NCBI GenBank assembly: GCA_017387265.1
Contig: JAFOFM010000030.1
Span: forward strand, 1 to 6,399
DNA: 6,399 bases
Reading direction: 5' to 3'
Origin: Peptococcaceae bacterium
Lineage (GTDB): Bacteria > Bacillota > Peptococcia > Peptococcales > Peptococcaceae
This document shows positions 1 to 5,765 of the stretch, one piece after another (position 1 is the stretch's first letter; each line of letters starts with the position of its first letter). The notes below the pieces were generated by a model, which was not told the DNA's origin, did no database searches, and was given only the letters and a program-made list of their open reading frames with translations. The translations under genes and the position numbers were made by a program.

Positions 1-484
1 GAGCGTCGATGTACACGCCCACCGGGAAAAACCGGAGCGCGGGGGAGACAATCGCTTCGCCGAATGCTTCCTGATTAAAAAAGTTGCCCCAGCGGCCAAT
101 CGCCTGGCCTAAAATAACGAAAGGCGCCATAATATCAACAAACTGCCAGAACGAAATGTTATAGTGTCTGCAGCCTAAAATAATGGCGATTACACCGCCA
201 ATCAGCCCGCCGTGAATGGCAAGTCCTCCATGCCAGATAGCTATAATCTCATGGGGATTCTGCGCGTAATACGGCCACTGAAAAATTACATAATAAGCAC
301 GGGCACCTAACACTGCGCCCACCACAATCATCATAAAAATTGTTAAAAAGTCATCTTCGTCAATACCTGCACGGCCCATCACCTTGCAGCCGCCTACAGC
401 CGCAATGGTCATACCAATGGCAATTAACAGCCCGTACCAGCGAACCGTAATCGGCCCCAGCGTAAACGCAATCGGATCAATCAT
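1..484 (-). CDS. lgt: Prolipoprotein diacylglyceryl transferase Lgt (C-terminus cut by window edge)
   Basis: Lgt is an integral membrane enzyme that transfers sn-1,2-diacylglyceryl from phosphatidylglycerol to the lipobox cysteine of prolipoproteins, the first step of lipoprotein maturation. 161 codons are visible, beginning MIDPIAFTLGPITVRWYGLL, out of a usual 260-290. The family signature GRWGNFFNQEAFG lies at residues 130-142. HGGL with His91, and Arg131, Asn134, Glu139 and Gly142, line up at a constant offset of 12 with E. coli His103, Arg143, Asn146, Glu151 and Gly154. Several hydrophobic segments (about 17-33, 48-70, 93-104, 118-129) fit the seven-helix fold. The ATG start is set by GGGAGG nine bases upstream. 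It lies downstream of livF on the same strand but is separated by a terminator and has its own promoter. The N-terminal part is intact; the end is not visible. Confidence 0.97.
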   Translation of the reverse strand, partial: MIDPIAFTLGPITVRWYGLLIAIGMTIAAVGGCKVMGRAGIDEDDFLTIFMMIVVGAVLGARAYYVIFQWPYYAQNPHEIIAIWHGGLAIHGGLIGGVIAIILGCRHYNISFWQFVDIMAPFVILGQAIGRWGNFFNQEAFGEAIVSPALRFFPVGVYIDA

Positions 485-517
485 TCTGTGAAACCTCCCG
501 GATACAGTTTTCAGATA

Positions 518-546
518 ATTGTACCATATCCCGCCCCCGATGTCTA
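518..546 (-). promoter_or_regulatory. Sigma-A-type promoter of lgt
   Basis: On the minus strand a -35 box TAGACA (541-546, five of six matches to TTGACA) is followed after exactly 17 bp by a -10 box TACAAT (518-523, five of six). The -10 box is preceded by TGG, an extended -10 element. Transcription would start near 511, giving a leader of roughly 27 bases that contains the GGGAGG ribosome site. It lies between the livF terminator and the lgt start, so lgt is probably transcribed independently. Sequence match only. Confidence 0.75.
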
Positions 547-582
547 ATCAGCATTTAAATAGAGCAGCTATTTCTGCTGATT
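546..582. repeat. Imperfect 37-bp palindrome just upstream of the lgt -35 box
   Basis: The outer arms AATCAGCA (546-553) and TGCTGATT (575-582) are perfect 8-bp inverted repeats. Inside them AAATAG (557-562) and CTATTT (568-573) form a second perfect 6-bp pair around a 5-base centre. A short asymmetric bulge (TTT against C) separates the two stems. Neither side is followed by a T-tract, so it does not look like a terminator. It abuts the lgt -35 box, a usual place for an operator, but no regulator can be named. Confidence 0.5.
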
Positions 583-600
583 GCTATCATACATTTTATA

Positions 601-637
601 CAAATTAAAAACGGAACCCCTATCTGGAGTTCCGTTT
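601..637 (-). terminator. Intrinsic terminator of the liv operon
   Basis: The minus strand reads a 12-bp stem: AAACGGAACTCC (637-626), loop AGATA, and GGGGTTCCGTTT (620-609), with a single T-G wobble pair. The T-rich run TTTTTAATTT (611-602) overlaps and follows its 3' side. It starts 22 bases after the livF stop codon, with no coding sequence between. The T-tract is present only in minus orientation, so it ends the liv transcript and separates it from lgt. Confidence 0.88.
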
Positions 638-659
638 GTATTTATTATGGAGTTTCTGA

Positions 660-1364
660 TTAACCGCCCAGGTACGCTTTTTTAACTGCGTCGTTTTCTA
701 ACAGTTCAGCAGCGTTACCACTCAGTACGATTTTACCGGTTTCCAGTACATAACCGCGATGTGCGATGGACAGCGCCTGTTTTGCGTTCTGTTCTACCAG
801 CAGAATGGTGATACCGTCATCGTTTAATTCTTTGATGATTTTAAAGATTTCTTTTACTAACAGTGGAGACAGACCCATAGATGGTTCGTCTAACAGCAGC
901 ATATCCGGATTTGCCATCATAGCACGGCCAATCGCCAGCATCTGCTGTTCACCGCCGGATAATGTACCTGCCAGCTGGCGTTTACGTTCTTCCAGACGTG
1001 GGAAGTGTTCAAATACATTCGCCAGGATTTTCTGGTTGCGCGCTTTATCTTTGGAGATGTATGCGCCCATTTCCAGGTTTTCCATAACGGTCATCTGAGA
1101 GAACACACGACGACCTTCCGGTACATGAGATAAACCGCATTCTACGATTTTATGCGCCGGTGTGGTCAGCAGATTGTGCTGCAGATAGGTTGCAGAACCG
1201 GATCTTGGTTTTAACAGACCGGAAATCGCGTGCAGAGTTGTGGTTTTACCAGCACCGTTAGCCCCTACCAGAGATACAATTTCCCCTTTGTTTACTTCCA
1301 GAGAAATATCTTTGATGGCATGAATCATGCCATAATATACGTTTAAATTATCGACTCTAAGCAT
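660..1364 (-). CDS. livF: Branched-chain amino acid ABC transporter ATP-binding protein LivF
   Basis: LivF is one of two cytoplasmic ATPases that drive the LIV-type importer. The 234 residues match the usual family length. Visible motifs are Walker A GANGAGKT (34-41), the LivF hallmark VPEGRRVF (81-88), the ABC signature LSGGEQQ (135-141), Walker B LLLLDEP-like MLLLDEP (155-161), and VEQNAKQAL (190-198). In that last motif Gln192 stands where most ABC ATPases have the H-loop histidine. This substitution is normal for LivF, as in E. coli LivF, and is not a defect. The ATG is fixed by AGGAGG with six bases of spacing. The SD runs into the TAG stop of livG, leaving a 10-bp gap, so the two are probably translationally coupled. 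It is the last gene of the operon and is followed by a terminator. Confidence 0.97.
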   Translation of the reverse strand: MLRVDNLNVYYGMIHAIKDISLEVNKGEIVSLVGANGAGKTTTLHAISGLLKPRSGSATYLQHNLLTTPAHKIVECGLSHVPEGRRVFSQMTVMENLEMGAYISKDKARNQKILANVFEHFPRLEERKRQLAGTLSGGEQQMLAIGRAMMANPDMLLLDEPSMGLSPLLVKEIFKIIKELNDDGITILLVEQNAKQALSIAHRGYVLETGKIVLSGNAAELLENDAVKKAYLGG

Positions 1365-1374
1365 GATTATCCTC

Positions 1375-2193
1375 CTATTCCCCCAGATAGCTGCGAATTA
1401 CTTCCGGATTATTGATTACTTCCTGCGGTGTGCCTTTTGCAATGATTTTACCGTAGTTCAGAACGGCAATCCCTTCACAGATACCGGTTACAAACTGCAT
1501 ATCGTGTTCAATTAACAGAATCGCAATCTGGAAGGTATCGCGGATTTTACGAACGTTCTGCATCAGTTCTTCTGTTTCAGAAGGGTTCATACCAGCAGCT
1601 GGTTCGTCCAGTAATAACAGTTTTGGTTCGGTTGCCAGCGCACGAACAATTTCCAGACGACGCTGTGCACCGTATGGCAGGCTGCCTGCTTTATGGTCAG
1701 CCAGATGTGCCATATCGAAAATATTTAACAGTTCCAGTGCCCGTTCATGGGTGCGTTTTTCTTCCTGCCAGTATTTTGGCATACGCAGAATCCCTTCCAG
1801 AGTACTGTATTTTGTGTGATTATGCATCCCCAGTTTTACGTTTTCTTCTACAGTTAAAGAGGAGAACAGACGAATATTCTGGAAAGTGCGGGCAATCCCT
1901 GCTTTATTTACCTGAATCGCATTCATGCCGTGAGTATCCTTGCCATCTAACAGAATGGTACCATGAGTTGGCTGATACACTTTGGTTAACAGGTTGAATA
2001 CGGTTGTTTTACCGGCACCGTTTGGACCGATTAAACCGGCGATTTCGGTACGGCCAACTGTGATATTAAAATCATCAACCGCTTTTAAGCCGCCGAATTC
2101 AATGCCTAAATGGGTTGCTTCCAGAACAGGAGTCTGACCCATGTCGCTTTCTTTCATGTATCCCTTGCTTGGGATTGGAACCATGTTACCCAT
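1375..2193 (-). CDS. livG: Branched-chain amino acid ABC transporter ATP-binding protein LivG
   Basis: LivG is the partner ATPase of LivF and carries the longer helical insert typical of LivG (about residues 122-150). Motifs are Walker A GPNGAGKT (56-63), Q-loop ARTFQN (101-106, Gln105), signature LPYGAQRRLEIVRAL (172-186, the LivG form of LSGGQ), Walker B LLLLDEP (192-198) and H-loop His230 in IEHDM. The first ATG (2193) overlaps the livM stop by 8 bases and has AAGGGGG nine bases upstream, the same SD style as livK, so I keep it. It adds 17 residues before MGQTPVLEATHLGIEFGG, which is where the E. coli homologue aligns. Internal ATGs at 2184, 2157 and 2142 have poorer SD sites. Protein identity is certain; the N-terminus is moderately sure. 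Confidence 0.96.
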   Translation of the reverse strand: MGNMVPIPSKGYMKESDMGQTPVLEATHLGIEFGGLKAVDDFNITVGRTEIAGLIGPNGAGKTTVFNLLTKVYQPTHGTILLDGKDTHGMNAIQVNKAGIARTFQNIRLFSSLTVEENVKLGMHNHTKYSTLEGILRMPKYWQEEKRTHERALELLNIFDMAHLADHKAGSLPYGAQRRLEIVRALATEPKLLLLDEPAAGMNPSETEELMQNVRKIRDTFQIAILLIEHDMQFVTGICEGIAVLNYGKIIAKGTPQEVINNPEVIRSYLGE

Positions 2194-3250
2194 TTACTTT
2201 TTCCCCCTTCCCGGAATTTCTTTTGAATTTCCCTGTGAAATTGCTGATTGCGTTTTTCAGGGTAGGGTTATTGGTAGCCAGCATCATAACAATCAGTACG
2301 ATTGCGTATACCAGCATACGATATTCGGAGAATTCACGCAGTACTTCCGGCAGAACGGTTAATACAGTCGCTGCGATGATACTGCCGCGCATATTGCCTA
2401 AACCGCCTAATACTACGAATACCAGAACCAGAATAGAAGTATTGATATCAAATTTGCTTGCTACAACAGTGGAGAAGTTTGTTGCAAACAGTACACCTGC
2501 CATCCCTGCCATTGCTGCAGAAATTACAAATGCCATCAGTTTGTAGCTGGTTACATTGATACCAACGGACTGCGCTGCAATTTTGTTGTCACGCAGAGCC
2601 ATAATCGCACGGCCGCTTTTGCTGTTAACCAGGTTAAAGATTACGATTAAGCAAACCATAATCAGTACAAAACCCATTGTAAAGGTTGCGATACGAGGAA
2701 TCCCGGTTAAACCCATAGGACCATTCAGCAGCATTTTGCCGCCTTCCATTTCCAGTGTATTTTTAATCATGCAGAAATGTAAGCCGTTTGCATCCATCCC
2801 TACATACAGGTTGTTTACAATCCCTTTGATAATTTCACCAAACGCCAGTGTAACGATTGCCAGATAGTCACCGCTTAAACGCAGTACCGGCACCCCTACC
2901 AGAACACCTACCACTGCAGCAAAAAAACCGCCTACTGCCATAGCCAGAATCATAACTACTGCAGTATTTTCAATGGTCTGACCAAAATAGATTGCCGCAA
3001 TAACACCACTGAACGCACCAACACTCATAAAGCCGGCATGACCCAGGCTCAGTTCGCCCAGTACACCAACAGTCAGGTTCAGAGAAATTGCCATTACAAT
3101 ATATGCACAGATTGGAACCAGCTGCCCTTTTAAGCTGCTGGAGATGCCGCCTGTACTTGCCATAGCCTGTACAACTACAAATGCAACGATAACCATCGCA
3201 TAGGTAATAAAGTTGCTGCGAGTTGTTTTATTCATTGTTTTTAAATTCAT
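2186..3250 (-). CDS. livM: Branched-chain amino acid ABC transporter permease LivM
   Basis: LivM is the second of two membrane permeases forming the translocation path with LivH. The 354 residues form many hydrophobic helices. Family marks are LGELSLGHAGFMSVGAFSG (64-82), DYLAIVTLAFGEI, NGPMGLTGIP in the usual GGPxGLTGIP place, and the coupling-helix stretch SKSGRAIMALRDNKIAAQSVGIN, followed by VLGGLGNMRGSIIAA. The C-terminus ends in a basic, hydrophilic tail with FTGKFKRNSGKGEKV. The ATG has GAGGTG seven bases upstream. That SD contains the livH TGA stop region, giving an 11-bp gap. Its own stop overlaps the start of livG. It is shorter than E. coli LivM (about 425 aa), but this length is common in Firmicutes and shows no truncation. 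Confidence 0.96.
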   Translation of the reverse strand: MNLKTMNKTTRSNFITYAMVIVAFVVVQAMASTGGISSSLKGQLVPICAYIVMAISLNLTVGVLGELSLGHAGFMSVGAFSGVIAAIYFGQTIENTAVVMILAMAVGGFFAAVVGVLVGVPVLRLSGDYLAIVTLAFGEIIKGIVNNLYVGMDANGLHFCMIKNTLEMEGGKMLLNGPMGLTGIPRIATFTMGFVLIMVCLIVIFNLVNSKSGRAIMALRDNKIAAQSVGINVTSYKLMAFVISAAMAGMAGVLFATNFSTVVASKFDINTSILVLVFVVLGGLGNMRGSIIAATVLTVLPEVLREFSEYRMLVYAIVLIVMMLATNNPTLKNAISNFTGKFKRNSGKGEKVNG

Positions 3251-3261
3251 GTCAAAACACC

Positions 3262-4155
3262 TCAGACTTTCTCGCTAACTTTTTTGCCTAACAGACCAGT
3301 TGGTTTAACCAGCAGCACTACAATCAGAACCGCAAATACGATTGCGTCGGATAACTGTGTTGTAATGTAAGCTTTAGCAAAAATTTCGATAATACCTAAC
3401 AGAATCCCGCCGATTAATGCACCCGGGATAGAACCGATACCGCCGAATACTGCAGCAGTGAAGGCTTTAATACCAGGCATTGCCCCGGTGGTTGGCACCA
3501 GAGTCGGATATGCGGAACATAACAGTACACCCGCAACAGCTGCCAGTGCAGAACCGATTGCGAATGTCAGAGAAATTGTGGTATTTACGTTAATACCCAT
3601 TAACTGTGCAGCACCTTTGTCTTCGGATACAGCACGCATTGCTTTCCCTGTTTTTGTTTTGTTAACGAAAGTTACCAGAGCCAGCATAATAATTACACAA
3701 ACAATAATGGTAACGATTGTTACATAAGAAACAGACAGTGCGCCGTCAAACAGTTTCAGACCAGTCTGGCCATTGATTGTGCCAACAACAGACTGGAATA
3801 CTTTCGGGCTGGATGTCCATAACAGCTGTGCCGAGTTCTGCAGAAAATAACTCATACCGATTGCAGTAATCAGTACAGCCAGAGCCGGAGCCTGACGCAG
3901 CGGTTTATACGCCAGTCTTTCAATAATAATACCCAGCATAGTACATACAACCATAGACAGCAGAACACCGGCCAGCGGCGGCATTCCGAACCGCATGGTT
4001 GCGAAGAAACAGATATACGCACCAACCATGATAACATCACCGTGTGCGAAGTTCAGCATTTTTGCAATCCCGTACACCATGGTATAACCAAGCGCAATGA
4101 TTGCATAGATACTCCCTAAACTGATACCGCTGATCAGGTTGAAGAGAAACTCCAT
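3262..4155 (-). CDS. livH: Branched-chain amino acid ABC transporter permease LivH
   Basis: LivH is the first membrane permease of the importer. Its 297 residues match the family length. Diagnostic segments are SLGSIYAIIALGYTMVYG near the N-terminus, LNFAHGD, IERLAYKPLR, the cytoplasmic coupling region TKTGKAMRAVSEDKGAAQLMGIN, and PGIKAFTAAVFGGIGSIPGA near the end. I start at the ATG at 4155 and not at the in-frame GTG three codons earlier (4164). The GTG lies inside the SD sequence GAGGTG (4167-4162), which is correctly spaced (six bases) for the ATG. It heads the tight livHMGF cluster, has its own candidate promoter, and is separated from livK by a hairpin. Confidence 0.96.
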   Translation of the reverse strand: MEFLFNLISGISLGSIYAIIALGYTMVYGIAKMLNFAHGDVIMVGAYICFFATMRFGMPPLAGVLLSMVVCTMLGIIIERLAYKPLRQAPALAVLITAIGMSYFLQNSAQLLWTSSPKVFQSVVGTINGQTGLKLFDGALSVSYVTIVTIIVCVIIMLALVTFVNKTKTGKAMRAVSEDKGAAQLMGINVNTTISLTFAIGSALAAVAGVLLCSAYPTLVPTTGAMPGIKAFTAAVFGGIGSIPGALIGGILLGIIEIFAKAYITTQLSDAIVFAVLIVVLLVKPTGLLGKKVSEKV

Positions 4156-4171
4156 ATCACTCACCTCATAA
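4156..4171 (-). promoter_or_regulatory. Ribosome binding site that decides the livH start
   Basis: Minus-strand GAGGTG (4167-4162) sits six bases before ATG 4155. The alternative GTG codon at 4164-4162 is formed by the last three bases of this SD, so it cannot be its own start. This shortens LivH by three residues relative to the longest reading frame. Confidence 0.8.
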
Positions 4172-4211
4172 TAAATATTGTGAACATACTGAAAAATACA
4201 GCATAACGTTA

Positions 4212-4240
4212 ATTATAACAAGTGCAGTTCACAAATACAA
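4212..4240 (-). promoter_or_regulatory. Internal promoter for livHMGF
   Basis: The minus strand carries a perfect -10 box TATAAT (4217-4212), preceded by TGT, an extended -10. A weak -35 TTGTAT (4240-4235, matching TTG only) sits 17 bp upstream. Extended -10 promoters tolerate poor -35 boxes. Predicted start is near 4205, with a leader of about 50 bases to the livH ATG. It would let the permease/ATPase genes be transcribed apart from livK. Repeats overlapping it (4218-4249) could be a regulator site. Confidence 0.65.
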
Positions 4241-4249
4241 GTGTGCACT
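4218..4249. repeat. Direct and inverted repeats over the livH promoter
   Basis: ACAAGTG occurs at 4218-4224 and again at 4237-4243, 19 bp apart, about two helical turns. AGTGCA (4221-4226) and TGCACT (4244-4249) also form an inverted pair. Together they cover the -35 box and the spacer of the livHMGF promoter, a position suited to an operator. No known regulator motif was recognised. The words are short, so chance is possible. Confidence 0.4.
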
Positions 4250-4320
4250 GAAACACATAATAAAAATTATTTAACTTATTAACGTAAGTACTTCTTTTTC
4301 AAAATGTTTTATGTACAGAA

Positions 4321-4344
4321 AGACCGCCGCACAGGCGGCGGTCT
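4321..4344 (-). terminator. GC-rich hairpin after livK (attenuating terminator or mRNA 3' stabiliser)
   Basis: AGACCGCCGC (4321-4330) and GCGGCGGTCT (4335-4344) are perfect 10-bp inverted repeats around a 4-base loop. It lies 38 bases after the livK stop. Downstream in minus orientation the sequence is TTTCTGTACAT, only a short broken T-tract, so termination may be partial. Such elements between a binding-protein gene and its permease genes commonly raise binding-protein mRNA by stopping most transcripts or protecting the 3' end. That role here is inferred from position. Confidence 0.72.
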
Positions 4345-4382
4345 GAACTTATGTGATTATTCCGGTCACACAGGTCTGTAAA

Positions 4383-5552
4383 TTACATACCTACATATGC
4401 GCCGTTCTGGATTACCATACCTTTTGGATCTTTGCTTACCTGGCCGTTTTCACCCCATGTAGCGCCTTCACCGGTTAAACCGTCGAAGCTCATTGTGGTG
4501 AACTGTTCAACCATCAGAGCGTTCAGTTCTTCAGCGCTCATGTCTGGTGTAGCACCTGCAGCGGTGCAAGCCTGGTGCAGAGCGTAGATGCAGTCGTATG
4601 CGTCAGCAGCGAACTGGTTAGGAACTTCGCCGTATTTTTCCTGATATTTTGCTACGAAGTTTTTGGTCATTTCGTCTTCAGCGTCAGCGGAGAATGGTGT
4701 TAACAGCATTACGCCTTCAGCTAATGTTGTGTCAAAGCCTTCCAGTGTCAGGATACCGTCCATACCGTCTACGCCGAAGAATTTAGGAGCGTAGTCCATA
4801 GCGTTTGCCTGGTTCAGGATTAAGGAAGCAGCATCGTAGTACATTGGCAGGAACAGCAGGTCAGCGCCAGCGTTTTTAGCATCCTGCAGCTGTACGGAGA
4901 AGTCGTTCTGGCTGTCAGTTGTAAATGTTGTTTCAGAAACGATTTCCAGACCTAAAGCATCAGCTTCAGCTTTGAATGTTTCATAGATACCGGAAGAGTA
5001 AGCATCGTCGTTTTTGTAGATTACGCCGATTTTGGTGCCCAGCTGCTGGTCGCTGATGTATTTAGCGGAAGCAGAACCCTGGTTAGGGTCAGCGAAGCAC
5101 ATCTGGAATACGTTTGTTTTACCTTCTGTTACGCCTGTACCGGAAGCAGATGGTGTTAAACCAAAGATGCTGTCAGCAGCGTTCAGTTCGGATGTAGCAA
5201 TACCTGGTGTTGTGGTTACAGAGTTCAGAGACAGCTGCATACCCCAGTCTTTTAATGCATTGTATGCGTTAACAGCTTTTTCAGCGTCGTGTGCGTCGTC
5301 TTCCATTTTCAGTTCGAACTGTACGCCGCCTAAAGCGTTAACTTCTTCTACAGCGATTTCAGCACCACGCTGTACAGCGATACCGTAAATGGATGCGCCA
5401 CCTGTTAATGGACCTGTACCACCTACTTTAATTGCAGTAGCATCGCCAGCCTGATCTGCTGCGCCCTGGTCTGCATCGCCGCCACCGCAGCCGAATGTTG
5501 TCAGTGTCATAGCACCGATCAGAGCTGCTGCTAATACTTTTTTCAGTTTCAT
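4383..5552 (-). CDS. livK: Branched-chain amino acid ABC transporter substrate-binding lipoprotein LivK
   Basis: LivK is the extracytoplasmic receptor of the importer, a type I periplasmic-binding fold of the Leu/Ile/Val family (Peripla_BP_6). It has 389 residues. The signal peptide has a basic start MKLKK, a hydrophobic core, and lipobox TFGC with Cys22, so it should be lipid-anchored; Thr at -3 is less usual than Leu. A low-complexity Gly/Asp/Ala/Gln linker (23-40) follows. The fold opens with IKVGGTGPLTGGASIYG (41-57), then RGAEIAVEEVNALGGV and the ligand-region stretch SVTTTPG. The ATG follows GAGGGGG at ten-base spacing. The hairpin 38 bases after its stop and the separate livH promoter suggest higher expression than the rest of the operon. 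The substrate could be Leu/Ile/Val or another amino acid or amide; sequence reading alone does not decide. Confidence 0.96.
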   Translation of the reverse strand: MKLKKVLAAALIGAMTLTTFGCGGGDADQGAADQAGDATAIKVGGTGPLTGGASIYGIAVQRGAEIAVEEVNALGGVQFELKMEDDAHDAEKAVNAYNALKDWGMQLSLNSVTTTPGIATSELNAADSIFGLTPSASGTGVTEGKTNVFQMCFADPNQGSASAKYISDQQLGTKIGVIYKNDDAYSSGIYETFKAEADALGLEIVSETTFTTDSQNDFSVQLQDAKNAGADLLFLPMYYDAASLILNQANAMDYAPKFFGVDGMDGILTLEGFDTTLAEGVMLLTPFSADAEDEMTKNFVAKYQEKYGEVPNQFAADAYDCIYALHQACTAAGATPDMSAEELNALMVEQFTTMSFDGLTGEGATWGENGQVSKDPKGMVIQNGAYVGM

Positions 5553-5594
5553 AGTAAAATTTCCCCCTCTAAAGAAATGTTTCGACTTTTCTGT

Positions 5595-5600
5595 ACTATA
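5595..5600 (-). promoter_or_regulatory. Possible second, proximal -10 element for livK
   Basis: Minus-strand TATAGT (5600-5595) is preceded by TGA, making an extended -10 with five of six matches. No convincing -35 box lies 17 bp upstream. It would give a leader of about 37 bases. Weaker than the upstream candidate. Confidence 0.3.
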
Positions 5601-5623
5601 TCAGTTTTTGAAAAGTTCCTTGT

Positions 5624-5656
5624 ATTATATGATACACATATTTCTTACTTTTGCAA
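5624..5656 (-). promoter_or_regulatory. Candidate main promoter of livK
   Basis: A -35 box TTGCAA (5656-5651, four of six) is followed after 16 bp by TATCAT (5634-5629, five of six). A perfect TATAAT (5629-5624) overlaps its end, but its distance from the -35 (21 bp) is too long. Which -10 is used is unclear. Upstream A-tracts end three bases before the -35 box and resemble an UP element, consistent with a strong promoter for an abundant binding protein. Confidence 0.55.
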
Positions 5657-5659
5657 GGG

Positions 5660-5689
5660 TTTTTTCATAGTTTTTTTGTTTTTTTCATA
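5660..5689. repeat. Phased A-tracts and TATGAAAAAA direct repeat upstream of livK
   Basis: On the minus strand three A-runs (5685-5679, 5677-5671, 5665-5660; 7, 7 and 6 bases) directly precede the livK -35 box. TATGAAAAAA occurs twice (from 5689 and from 5669), exactly 20 bp apart, near two helical turns. Such tracts bend DNA and can bind the RNA polymerase alpha subunit. The role is inferred from composition and position. Confidence 0.5.
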
Positions 5690-5765
5690 ACAATACTGTA
5701 TACAAAATCCAAACTCAAAAACATATTGTATTTTTTCACCGCAGTAATTTAACAAAACCGCTCTG

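Noticed and set aside
190..192. Gln192 in place of the H-loop histidine in LivF as a broken ATPase
   Set aside because: LivF proteins generally carry VEQN here (E. coli LivF does too), so it is a family trait and not a lesion. The position given is the residue number in LivF; in the window it is about 789-791.
766..1098. Plus-strand open frame of 110 codons opposite livF
   Set aside because: It lies wholly antisense to a clear ABC ATPase, has serine/isoleucine-rich shadow composition and resembles no known protein.
2115..2546. Plus-strand open frame of 143 codons opposite livG/livM
   Set aside because: It is antisense to conserved LivM coding sequence. Its composition is what the reverse complement of a hydrophobic membrane protein gives.
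4352..4370. TGTGA...TCACA dyad after livK as a CRP-type site
   Set aside because: The gap is 9 bases and not 6, it lies downstream of livK and about 135 bp upstream of the livHMGF -10 element, and five-base arms are easily found by chance.
5032..5388. Plus-strand open frame of 118 codons opposite livK
   Set aside because: It is a shadow of the livK reading frame, with no convincing SD and no recognisable domain.
5647..5689. Two tiny minus-strand frames starting ATGAAAAAA (MKKTKKL and MKKPLQK) as a possible leader peptide for livK
   Set aside because: They have no SD sequence, sit upstream of the predicted livK transcription start, and contain no run of branched-chain amino acid codons. They are by-products of the A-tract repeats.
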